A stretch of 64,000 nt of DNA from Oscheius dolichura (Eukaryota; Nematoda; Chromadorea; Rhabditida; Rhabditidae): positions 6,386,001-6,450,000 of the forward strand of contig OW051495.1 of NCBI GenBank assembly GCA_932521035.1, read 5' to 3'. The position numbers and the translations under genes were made by a program. Numbering within the stretch: the first letter of the stretch is position 1; every line of letters starts with the position of its first letter. This document shows, piece after piece, positions 34,801 through 47,243 of the stretch. The notes below the pieces were generated by a model. That model was not told the origin of the DNA. It was given only the letters and a program-made list of their open reading frames with translations, and ran no database searches.

Positions 34801-37210
34801 ACACTAACATCTTCCAGGCGGACTATTCATTAGAAGCCGTGTTGTTCCGGGGACAGATGGCCCTCGGGCGATACGGATCTTGATCTGACAACATCAAGAT
34901 GGTCAGTCATACAAATTGGAGGGGGCGACATGAATAGTAAAGTACTGCGGTATATTCTATACTTTTCAGAGAGATAAAGTACAGTAAGCCGGAGAGGAAA
35001 GAGAACAGAAAGCCCTTGACCAGCGGGAAGCGAGTCTCCAGCTTTGAAAGGGGGAGAAGAAGGCTCTGTTGGACAAAAGAGAGATGGAACAATGTGAGGG
35101 TGTCATTTTGAGAAAAACCGAGAAATAAACAAAGAAATTAGTATACTTTCAGGCGACAAAGAAGAGGGAATAATTTGCCTCCTCTCGGCGAGAAAAGAGG
35201 AGAAAAACAAGTTGCGGCGGTAGGCCACAAAGACATCGCCGATGACAACTATTTCGCGGCAATGAAAATGAAAAATGACGAGGATGAGAGGGAAAGTTGT
35301 GGTGGGGGAGGCGGTCGAGATCAATCGGAATATTTGGAATAGCTAAAGATGGCTAAAAAATAGTAGGAGAGCTGGCGAATCGATGAAGGCCAGGGAGGTG
35401 GCTGCGTCATTTGAAATTTCCCCCTCTCTCTCTGTGCTCCGCAACACGCCCACGAAGGAGAAGACCATCATTACGGGAGAGTTATTGCCCCCTTTTTATT
35501 GTTTGGCAGATAACTGGCTACGGTAGCCGGGTACGGTAAGAAGACAGTTTATAGAATGGACGATATAGCCAGGAATGAGAATAGAAGCCAGTAGACGTCG
35601 AAAACAGAGAAAATAAGAACCGAATTGAAAATAAAAAGGGCACTGGCTTGAATAAATGTGTTGGTTTGCCTCGTTTTCCCCGGATTTGCATAGTATCGCA
35701 TTTGTTTTGCGTAAAGAGGATATTTGTCTCGCTCTCTTTGCAAATGGAACGAGTGCGACATTTGATATGCAAGACACGGCGCCGTAGCCGACGGCCACTT
35801 CTTCCGTTCGAATATCTCAGATTTGGAGAAGGAATTCCCGGGAAAGAGGACGAGAAAGATTAAAGACGGCAGGGCTATTAACAGGGAATTGTCGGGAGGT
35901 CTCTCGCGCAGCCGGGCATCCTCTGTGTAAGGTGACATTTGGGGTGACACGCGATGAGGACAAGACTTCTGCCATTAATCCCCAAAAACAAGAGAAGGCC
36001 AATCCGATACACATCACTCTCTAAAACGGGGGGTGTTCGAAAGGAAGGAAAGAAAGAGAGGAACCTGCATAGTTCTCTGCAGAAATGAAGAGGTTTCAGT
36101 CCCAAAATGGGGTAACTAAACAAGCGCGCCTGGTTGTAAAGAAGGGGCGACAACGAAGGTCGTACACGCGACCCGTGTCCATCGGTGGCAAATTTGACGG
36201 GAGGGTGTTCGTGACAAATTAGCCTCTATTTATGGTCGAACTGTCCGCTGTTTTCGTCTGGTTCAATAGAATTCGAAGCCAAAGGGGAGGAGAAGTGATT
36301 ATAGAAGGCAAAAGAGCAGTCTCCTCCCCCCGAGCAAAAACACTGGAGCCCCTGATTGTCAGCCGCTTGTCGCATTTGGGGCTCAATAGCTCCCCGGAGG
36401 AAGAGGTTTCCCCCTCAGTGTCGTCTTTTCCAGAGAACATGTCTGGCTCGGAAGTGAACGGGGCCAGTGTCCCTTTCAAGAGATACGCCCGGCTAATGGC
36501 CGAATCCGGCTCACGGCAAACCGAATTACGAAGAGCAAATGCGAAATGGCCATACTGGAAGAGAGAGGGAGAGGAGGTCTTATCGCCTTTACTCTGAATA
36601 CGAGAGAGATTTGCATCGACGGGAAAGCCCGGGATTTGGGGATTAGGACGGGGAAGGCGACATTGACAAGGCATAACTTGTGTTCGGAGGAAGCAGGGGG
36701 CACTTCCTTGTCGTGGCTGATAAATGTGGTTAGTAGGCAGGTAAGGGACAATAAGACGGGAAGAATGAAGCAGCAGGCGATGGGAACGGGGAGGATGCTC
36801 TTTAGGGGACAATACAGGGAATAGTGGCAGGAAAAGGACAAACCAATGGGTACTTCTCGGAAGGAGAATATAGTACTCTTGGTTCTAAAGGAAAATTGGG
36901 CAATGAGAAAAGGATGGCAAAATGCCCAAGAAGTTAGGAAATAGCATGAATCATTCTCCTTATCCAGTTCTTCTCGTCGTTCCTAATTCGATACGAATCA
37001 GAAATAGAGAATAGTAGTTGCGAAACGGAGCCGGGAGGTGTAACTCAGCCGTGTACTGCCGGCGTGTCAACAGTTCCTCCCCCTCGGTCGGGATATTGTG
37101 CCCTAATTGAAAAGGTCGGCACGAGCTGTTCAATAGGGAGCGAGGGCCGGGGAGGACGGGCGAGGAGGCGAATAATTGCACACTTTCTCTTCTCTGGCGC
37201 AGGTAGAATA

Positions 37211-37216
37211 TTTATT
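37211..37216 (-). promoter_or_regulatory. Poly(A) signal of the PFKFB gene
   Basis: AATAAA on the minus strand about 95 nt after the stop codon. Confidence 0.65.
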
Positions 37217-37297
37217 ACTCGTTGACTTATACATGGCACCGAGATTCTCGTTTCCTTTTCTATGAAGCTATGTACAAACTGGGGGGAGGAGGCTCTA

Positions 37298-39086
<1,789 letters not shown>

Positions 39087-40426
39087 TTCTGGAACTTATT
39101 TCGGTTTCTTCCGTCGGCAATTTCAAAAAGATAAAGAAAAGATAATTTTAAAAACAATAGACTCAAAGGCTCGTTTCAGTGAAAATTGTCGGGTGCATTG
39201 CGTCACGACTGAAATGGGCCCATGGAGTATAAAAAAGAGTCGGGAAATTGCTCAATGAAGTGAATAAAAGGTTCAAAGATGAAAGTTCATTGAGAAACTC
39301 TGGGAAAAATCAAGGATAGAGCCAATCTGCCACTGGGAAGAAGAAAAAAACAGCTGTTTTTAGGAGCACTACATGTGATATGTCAATATCGTGAGAAAGA
39401 GCCATAAAAAGGACCGAAGCACAACATCTCTTCCATCGAAAGTTATGAGATGGCTGTGAAAGCGCTTCAGTCCACCTACGATCGCTTTTGGACTACAGGC
39501 GTCGCCGCTCCTTCCTCTGGAGCATGAGCTACTCCCCTCACTTTTATCCAAGAGAAAAACCCCCCAGTCCTTTTGTTAATCGAACCTCATCAAAAAGGAG
39601 AACCCCCCTGCTCCAGGTGGTTTTTGTCTGAAACCTTGAACTTGAACGGATCCAGGAAAAAATTCAGGTTGGGGCAGCTATCGGTGTCCGATCAAGATCA
39701 AGATCCGATCCGAAAATGGCTGGCCATTGTTCCAAAAGGGCTTTTTTGTGCTTCTTCTATATTATTTTCTCAGTTTCTCATCACGCGCTATCAACAGTCG
39801 GATTAGTGAGGGCGACTGATCCTGTATCATCTAGTAACGGGGCAAATATTTAGACACCAGAAAGTTGCCACCACGGTTACTTCATTTTTTCTTCTGCTCC
39901 AGCCACAGGGAGACGTCTCCTCTCTCGAACACCCCTCTCCCCTTTTAATCCCACTGTGAAGGGAAGAGTAATCCGCCGGTATTGGTTGCGCCTGAATGAT
40001 CTGCCCTCCCTTTTGGACAAAGTTCCCCCCTCCCAGAATAATTTCGATGTCAACACGGGATAGATCAACATAAACTGTACCAGAATACTGTGAGAATTAG
40101 CATTTGAAATGGGATCTGTTTTGTAGAGAGAAAAGGAAGGAGAGTAGAGGGGGGAAGGGGTGGGTGACAAGGACTGATTGTCTGATCGACTCCAGGGGAG
40201 TAATGTTGTTTTCGTCCCCTTCGCCTCGTTCAAAAATGCCTCGGGAACACACAAAGAGAAGTGACAAAGATCAAAGGGGAACTAAAGCTGATCAATGACC
40301 CAACCGTCACTGACAAATCCGGTTCCTGTCAATTTTACATAATCCAGGTGTCATTTGGTTGTGCCCAACTCTCTCTTCCCCACTCTCCCCGGCCGTGTTC
40401 TATTTCCTTTATTTTGTAGAAGAGAC
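39087..40426. other. Divergent intergenic region, PFKFB / gamma-glutamyltransferase
   Basis: This is 1.3 kb with no coding signal. Two divergent promoters are expected here. A TATAAAA on the plus strand near 39,229 has no clear gene after it. A TTTGTAG acceptor stands 10 nt before the gamma-glutamyltransferase ATG, which could be a trans-splice site. Confidence 0.5.
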
Positions 40427-42610
40427 ATGGTCCGGGTGCAGAGTACCAGTTCCTCCATCAGCCATGGATCGGAAAGTAAAACAACAGTCAGGACAAAGTG
40501 AGAAGGCTCTTTTATTCGACTAATAAAGGAGAGTTGCAGATGTTCCCGGGTGCTGCCCATTGTTTCCTCCGTGTTAGCCGTCATCTTCTGTATATCTACC
40601 GTCGTCCTCCTCCTGCTCATTCTCCACTCCCCGGAACAGCCAGACACAGTGAATTACACCTCGAAAAGCACCGAGGGCAGATTCAAAAAGGCGGCGGTCG
40701 TGTCGGAGAACAGTCTCTGTTCCGAGGCGGGGAGGGATATCCTGCTGGCCGGGGGGAATGCCGTCGAGGCGGCCATCAGCACCCTTCTCTGTATAGGAGT
40801 GGTACACCCTCATCTGAGTGGACTGGGAGGAGGATTCCTTATGACTATTTATAACAGGTATTCGTCTCTTCCTCTCAATTTATACGAGTGTCTTCCGTAC
40901 TACGAAGAGTTGTACGGCGGTGGATGCCAGAGAAATGGCCCCTCTTCGAGCATACGCTGAAATGTTTGTCAACGACACTAGTCAATCACAATACGGTAGC
41001 GTTCCCTGCTATACAATTTATCTCCCGTTCAGGGTATAAAGCAGCCGGTGTCCCAGGAGAACTCCACGGGATGTGGACAATCTACAGTCAATTTGGTTCG
41101 GGTAATATTCCATGGTCTCGTCTGTTCGATGCTCCCATCCGCCTGGCCCGTGACGGGTATCCGTGGCCAGACCATTTCAGTCTCCTCAACTTGAGCAATC
41201 AGACACTAAACACTCCATCCATGAGGTACTCTCTTGTCCAGATAACCTATCCTTTCTGTTAGAGAGATTATCTACAATCCCCGTACACATAAGCTCTATA
41301 AAGATGGAGACATTGTCAAGCGGGCGGCCTTAGCGAGGACATTGGAGAGACTGGCAGAGGCAGAGGACCCCGTCGAGCTGTTCTACCGAGGGGAAATGGC
41401 ACAAGAGATCGCGGACGAGTTTGCCAAAAATGGTGAGGTCCACCCTGCCTTCTTAACTTTGGAACGTTGCAGGAGGACTGGTTGATTTGGAGAGTCTTGC
41501 CAACTATACGGCACTCGTCTATGACAAGGCTCCGAGTACAGACTTCCTGAGTGACTACAAGATATGCGGACCGCCATTGCCGTCCTCCTTCGTCGTCACT
41601 CAAAGCATCGTCAAAACGATGGCTGGTAGGTACTTTCTCTCCTCTTTTAACCTTCATTTCAGAATTTTATAAAAACCAGAAGCCGGATCTGTCGAAGGCA
41701 GACGTCTTCCACAAGTTCATCGAAGCGGAGAAGTTTGCCTACGCCCAGAGGATGAAGATGGGAGACATGCGCTATGTGGAAGGGGCCGAGGACCTCATGA
41801 AGACCATGTTGACAGAGTGGGTCTCTTGATGTTCTTTCGATGTTCTCTGTTCAGCGACTACATCAAATACATCACAAAAAGTGTCAAAGACAAGGCACAG
41901 CCTCTTTCCTATTACAACGGCGTCATCCTGGACTTCCCCGAAGACCATGGAACATCGTCTGCCTCGGTCCTGGATGAGGAGGGAAACTCCGTCGTGGTCA
42001 CCTCGACCATCAATACATGGTAACTCCCTTTGTGTCTTTCTTATAAGAGTCTGTCCAGGTACGGTAGTCAAATGGTCTCCCCGACACTGGGAATCCCGTG
42101 GAACAACGAGATGGACGACTTCTCGACCCCCGGCCTGACCAACTACTTCGGCTACGCCCCATCCATAGCAAATTATATTGCCCCGGGAAAACGGCCGATG
42201 AGTTCTATGAGTCCGACGATTATACACGACGAGAAGAATGGAGTCAAATTGGCCGTCGGCGGCTCGGGGGGCACGTACATTATCTCGTCGGTTGCCCAGA
42301 CGACAATAAGGGCGCTGATATTCAATCAGACAATCAAGGTGGGTCTATTCAACCGGGGGAGAAACCGCCGCTATTCCAGGAGGCGGTCGACGGGCCTCGG
42401 TTCCACAACCAGTTCAAAGAAGAGACCAAATACGAGGAGAGAATTCCTCTGAGGATAGTCAGCGAGCTGAGGAACAGCCACGGTCAGAAGATGACCCAGG
42501 TCGAGAAGTTGCCCACGGTTGTTTCGAGTTTGAAGGTGGAGCCGGACGGGTTCATCTATGCCAATACGGACTACCGGAAATCGGAGAGAACATTCCCCGC
42601 CGGCTATTAA
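40427..42610 (+). CDS. Gamma-glutamyltransferase (type II membrane protein)
   Basis: Transfers the gamma-glutamyl group of glutathione to amino acids or water at the cell surface, as part of glutathione turnover. About ten exons join in frame; the first is 40427-40497 and the second starts at 40540. Residues near 27-47 form a signal anchor (LPIVSSVLAVIFCISTVVLL). The large subunit has AGGNAVEAAI, LSGLGGGFLMTIY and AVDAREMAP. The autocleavage and catalytic threonine is seen in EDHGTSSASVLDEEGN. It is followed by NNEMDDFS, PGKRPMSSMSPTII and GGSGGTYI, all hallmarks of an active enzyme. The length is about 570 residues, normal for animal family members. The start at 40427 was chosen because it is in phase with the second exon through a 42-bp intron. 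Confidence 0.93.
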
Positions 42611-43511
42611 CACCCCGAACATTTCGTTTATCAATGAATTCTTTACTTAAAATAAGTCCTCTTACTTCCGTGAAATGTGATTATTGGCCGTCTGAATGGC
42701 CAATGAGCTTGTTAATGGCTCGTTTTGTGTGCGGCGGAGTTTAGGGTGTCCTCTGCCCCCTTCGTCTCCCCTCGGGGGCACATGTTGTGGGGTTGCGCGC
42801 AGGCTTTGATCGATTCTTCAAATGCTCGCAGTTCTGTTCCCGACCTACTTCCAGTTTTTATTATTATTGTTTTATTTTACTAGGGGGCAGACCCTTCCAA
42901 CTTGGGGGATGGGCACGTTCTTCCCACGCAATTAACCAGATAGAGGGAGGGGTCGTATTGCCTGGGAAGAAGATGGGGGCTATCCCCGGGATGAGGAAGA
43001 CAACAAAACGGCTGTCAAAGTTTGACTGATGGCCACGACACGGCCCATGATGTCTCCTATTAGTGGCTTCCTTTTACCCAGACATCCTTGTCCATACTAC
43101 TTTCTCCCGACTACTTTTTCCCTCTGAACAGGTGTGTCTAGAAGGGTGTCCCCTGAGGATTGAACCCTTTCTCCCGAACAAGAAAACGGAAGCCATGAAT
43201 AATCCTCCCGGAGCCAATTTGCTCTTCCACAACAAAGAGATGACGTCAAAGGCGGTATATTTTGTCGTTTTGTCGTAAACATTCACCGAAGAAAGGGAGG
43301 AACTTCTGCTTTTGTTATTAGTTTTATGAGACATCATCCCCGTCTATTGAGTGTTTTTGGGGGTGTCTTGGATGGCCTGAAACACAATATGGCCATGTGT
43401 CACGCCAGCCAGGAGGATTACACGAATGGGATAGCCCCTCACTTTATCAATAAGATCTTCCTCATCTCCCCCAGTTCCCCATTTCCTGTCCCTAACCAAC
43501 TCGTTTCAGGA
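42611..43511 (+). other. Intergenic region before the Ly6 gene
   Basis: About 0.9 kb without coding signal. A GTTTCAG acceptor lies 2 nt before the Ly6 start and is a candidate trans-splice site. Confidence 0.45.
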
Positions 43512-44098
43512 ATGCACCCATCGCATGCTCAACTTGCCCTTCTAGCCTCTTTCATAGGTGAGTTCATGTGGATAATTTATAGTTTATGAGAACTCCGACG
43601 GCCGTTTACGCCTCCGAAATATAAACGAGAAGAGAAATAGACATTGCAGGCCTTTCCCTAGCTGCGACATCTTCTAAAAACTGTAGCGATAACAAGGATG
43701 GAACCACCCTGTCCTGTTATACTTGTATGGGAAGGGATCTAGAGAACTGCGAGTACGGGCAAGTCTGCTGCAAGGGATCCTGTTATAAACTGGTGGACGA
43801 AGGTTTGAAGACGGTGGAGGCTGTCAAGAGGGACTAGTTCAGATCATCAGCTGATTGTGAAGGGGTGTACCAATGACAACGAGGAGGACGCTTCGATGAA
43901 GCGACGGACCTTGGATGTTGCCCTCTACTGGACGAATCAGGAGAAGGTCACCGGTATGTCCTTCCATCCTTCCCTTTTATTACTTCTTTTCCAGGAGAGT
44001 CATACTTCTGTAGTGGAAAGAACTTCTGTAACAGTGGCACCGCCGTCTCCGTCCTCTCTTCCGTGGCCGCCCTTTTGATCCTCACCCTTCTACGATAG
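43512..44098 (+). CDS. Ly6/uPAR-type GPI-anchored protein
   Basis: Small secreted three-finger-fold protein, probably held on the outer cell surface by a GPI anchor. Four exons, with introns of about 90, 43 and 42 bp, encode roughly 140 residues. A signal peptide (MHPSHAQLALLASFIGLSLA) is followed by LSCYTC, CEYGQVCCKGSCYK, KGCTNDNEED and YFCSGKNFCN. The last is the typical CxxxxxCN end of the Ly6 fold. After it, a hydrophobic tail (VSVLSSVAALLILTLL) ending in Arg fits a GPI signal. Nematode relatives include the ODR-2/HOT proteins, several of which act at neuron surfaces. The precise partner is unknown. Confidence 0.78.
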
Positions 44099-44325
44099 AC
44101 CAGTAGGCATATAATAGATTAGGTTTAGACTATCCCCCTCCTACTCCTCCATACTGCCCTCCCCTCCTTTCAATCTATAGTCCCCGTCTCCCTCTCTCCC
44201 TCTCGTCAGAATTTTGCTCGAAACGTGTCTCACCAATATGTACAACGGCTTTCATTTGTCCCTCCCCATGCAATTCCATGAGTGTTAGTGAGCTTTAGGG
44301 TTTTCTCGGTGATAATAAAGGAAGT

Positions 44326-45444
44326 TTAGACAAAAAGGGAGCAACGGGTTAAGACGCTGCTGGGGGGACTTCTTCTCGAGAACCAGTCACGGTAGCTGGG
44401 GTTCATTACCAGGAGGACCAGGCCACCACTGACTCCAAAGAGGGATAGACAGATCATTATGATCTCGTTCAAATCTAAAACGTTTTATAGACTAACCAAA
44501 ATGGGCCAGACTCACACTTCAGACCAATGAGGTCAAAAGTCAAGGCGGTGGCGAAGAGGCCACTTGGAATGACGATGAGGACCGTGGGAATGGCGGCCTG
44601 GAGGATAAGCTGGAAGAGAAACTTTCTGTGCATTGCTCGAAGATTGTTGGAGATGATTTGGACACCGATTGCTCTTCGAGTCGCGTGGATGAAGAACGTC
44701 ATCCAGACGGTGAAGTTTATACAGTCGAATGCCATAACTCCCACACTTTTCCTCAGACATTCCGCCTTGTCATAGGCCCACAGATTGGGAATGACCGCGA
44801 CAGACGGGGTGACACACGTGTATTCCTGAAAATGGGCCGGTTATGAGATATCCTTGTGCCATTACCCCCACACTTGAACTGGCTCTTTGATCCGGGAATG
44901 AAACTGACTCACTTGTTGCCATTCTTTGAGTGTTTCCTCCGTATCGCTGGAAGCAGTGGCAGTCAGCCCGTAGTTGATAAGAGGAGTAATGTAGTTATAG
45001 ACCATGATAAGTTTGCACCACCACGGGTAGGAGGTCTTCCCGTTGACGGCGAGGTATCGGTAACAAAATAGGTGGATGGCCGAGACACAGGCTGTACAGA
45101 TGAAGAGCTGACCGATGGCCAGGGCCTGCTGGGGAGAGACTACTCGATTGGCTATCCCCTTTAGATACCCAGCTGGGAGGGGAAACAGAATCACTGGTCT
45201 CGTCACACAGTTGATCTGACTAGTTGTATACGGGTAGAGCGGTCTCCCTTACCCATAGGTCACCGAGACAGGACAGAACTTGGTGCCACAATAAATACCA
45301 CCGATACTTGCTCATCTGGTACGTGGAACGGAAGACGATACAGTAGATTACGTAGGGATGGACGAGGAGGGAAAGAAGGGTGATTATATCCATCAGGATG
45401 ATGTAGAGGGACGGGTCGACATCGAACTCGGGACACTCGATCAT
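44326..45444 (-). CDS. Sri/Srh-like serpentine chemoreceptor
   Basis: Seven-transmembrane chemoreceptor of the Str superfamily. Four exons join in frame. The N-terminus DPSLYIILMDIITLLSLLVH is the first helix, followed by QMSKYRWYLLWHQ. The next segment, FPLPAGYLKGI, matches the P.PAGY..G signature of Sri/Srh receptors, and FCYRYLAVNGK marks the end of helix 3. The last exon carries FGVSGGLVLLVMNPSYRDW, like the usual NSxVLLxTTPxYR ending. About 310 residues, complete. It is convergent with the Ly6 gene. Sri is slightly favoured over Srh, on pattern only. Confidence 0.82.
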
Positions 45445-46223
45445 CTATCTACTGCGTGGTTGGGAAAGGGAAGAATTCTTCGCGCTTTTTTGATGATTAG
45501 AGACATTTTCAGCTGCTTTGACTCTGTTATTCGCCACGCAGTTGTCTGTCAAAGGGTTCAGTGAATTTTATGCTCTGCTTTAATCCCGGGAGATCAAGCA
45601 GGTCACATACGACGTTTATTTTTAGTTCTTCAGTTGCACTGTCACCATCACCCGTTGCAGTGCTATGATACACTACCATCAAGATAAAATATCCGACCCC
45701 ATGTTGTTCTAAATGATTGAAATAAACGATTTGCGTGCTCCTACTAAACTACCCGTGGTTCCTTGGCTGTCTATATAGAGAATTACACGAATATCCCTCT
45801 ACTGTAGTCCTTCTCGATCTCAGTGAATGCACACCTCGTTCAACGCGGACTGCATTTCTTCCAGGGTACTTCAACAATCTTTTACTTGATTGTACCTAAG
45901 ACTGGATGGGACCTAGGGCCAAAGGATGGTCCACCTGCTTCCATTGATCCAAACATTGGGCTTCTGCTCCACCCGATAGATGTTTTAGAAATAAATCGAT
46001 AACAACATAGCTTTAGTTTTTTTTTGTTACCTAACTTCGATCCCGACTGCCCGATTGTCTTCTACGGTGGAATGGCGGTCTTCCCGTTGGTTGGTCTCCT
46101 CCCTCCATCCTTGCTGGAGAGAACCATCTCAAAGGTTTTCCTCCGCTCTTTTTGTTTAATCAGATAGTATAATTTCAGTTTGAAAGGAAAAGTTATTTCC
46201 GTCTGCAACAGACATGCAAAACT
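45445..46223 (+). other. Divergent intergenic region
   Basis: AT-rich 0.78 kb between the Sri/Srh-like gene (-) and the orphan gene (+). It should contain both promoters. I find no F-box-encoding exon or other gene in it. Confidence 0.45.
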
Positions 46224-47100
46224 ATGGAAGAGCTCGTTCAAACCAGCGAGAATATAGGCATCTTTTGGAACCAGTACTTTTATCCGAAATGGGAACAGCA
46301 ACCCGGTGGATCGGTGCAGCTGCAGATTCAGGATTGTGGTAGACCCATACGATGCCGAAGTTGGCCAGTCTCATTCTTTCCCTTTTTTACCATTTATTCA
46401 GGAATTGAGCAGGAATTCGATTACTTCTGTGACATGCTCGAGAAACACCGTATCACCTGCTCCTATGTGCACACGTACAACAAGATACAACTGACAAAGG
46501 AGCAATGTGCCCGGCTGATAAACATCCTCAAGCCAATAAATGTGTATATTACAATTTGGGGATCCGATCGGTACGAATCACTTCTCTATTCGACGACATT
46601 GGTAGCATACCCATTTCTCGTTGTAATGCCCAATTTCCAGAAACATGTAAGTCTAAGATTAGATTATGAGGACGCGATCTGTGTGGCAATGGAGCTCCTC
46701 AGTCTATACGAGAGTGTGGATATTCAACTGGTCGAGACAACGAATTTCCTGTGGAATGAGTTTTATATGCTATTCCACTTCATCGTAAAGATATCGTCGT
46801 CCGAATTTGGATACGCATCTCTTTTCTTAGCTCGTGTGCTTGGAATCTCTGCCAAATCTTCATCGATTGCAACTGTTTGCCATCGACAACAAGGTGATGC
46901 CTTCAGCTGAAGAAATACTAGAGAACTTCCGCGAGTTTCAACCGACCGTGGTCTATAAGAATCGGGACTTCGCCCTCAAGTTTAAAACTCGCCAGGGCGG
47001 CTATTCCTGTACCGTTGTTGTCAACTTTGTGGCTCATTTCAGGCTTCTGACAAGGATTACCTTTTATATGAACACCCCAAATAAACTATTCTATGTTTAA
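46224..47100 (+). CDS. Orphan protein, possibly F-box-associated/LRR-like
   Basis: Three exons encode about 253 residues. A 63-bp intron (about 46338-46400) and a 44-bp intron (about 46790-46833) are predicted. The first is a multiple of three and open in frame, so it could be retained. There is no signal peptide or membrane helix. Motifs such as LPNLHRLQLFAI and alternating hydrophobic strands (INVYITIWG, VSLRLDYED, VDIQLVE) recall the divergent leucine-rich or FTH-type C-terminal regions of nematode F-box proteins. No F-box is visible at the N-terminus (MEELVQTSENIGIFWNQYF). The family is therefore not assigned. Such proteins evolve rapidly in nematodes and often occur as incomplete copies. 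Confidence 0.55.
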
Positions 47101-47201
47101 CTCTGTTGAGTTGAGAGCCTGTTGGAGACTCGGGGACGACAGTTTGTTTCGTTGTGCTCTGTCTTGTCTACCCCTCCCCAACGTGTCCCACACTATTCAT
47201 T

Positions 47202-47208
47202 TATATAG
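47202..47208 (+). promoter_or_regulatory. TATA box of the C-type lectin/vWA gene
   Basis: TATATAG about 36 bp before the ATG at 47244. Transcription would start only a few bases before the start codon. Confidence 0.5.
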
Positions 47209-47243
47209 CCCGGCCCTCTTCACACTTTCATAGTTCTTTCGAG

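Larger units (their letters stand above)
26724..37210. other. Gene-poor region upstream of unc-44
   Basis: About 10.5 kb separate the unc-44 start from the end of the PFKFB gene. Open frames are short, overlap on both strands and lack codon-position structure or recognisable motifs. The region has polypurine tracts (30.6-30.8 kb, 31.6-31.9 kb) and a (GA)n microsatellite at about 31,821-31,844. It also has several perfect GTAAGT donors on the minus strand, of which only the 31.74-kb one closes a clear exon. Most likely it holds the unc-44 promoter, enhancers and alternative 5' exons. No tRNA or known microRNA was recognised. Confidence 0.55.

Noticed and set aside
35549-36841. Overlapping open frames of 120-200 codons on both strands in the gene-poor region
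   Set aside because: The predicted proteins are compositionally random, conflict with one another and lack motifs or matching splice sites.
39225-39300. TATAAAAAAG on the plus strand followed by an ATG
   Set aside because: The frame after the ATG stops after four codons and no downstream exon fits.
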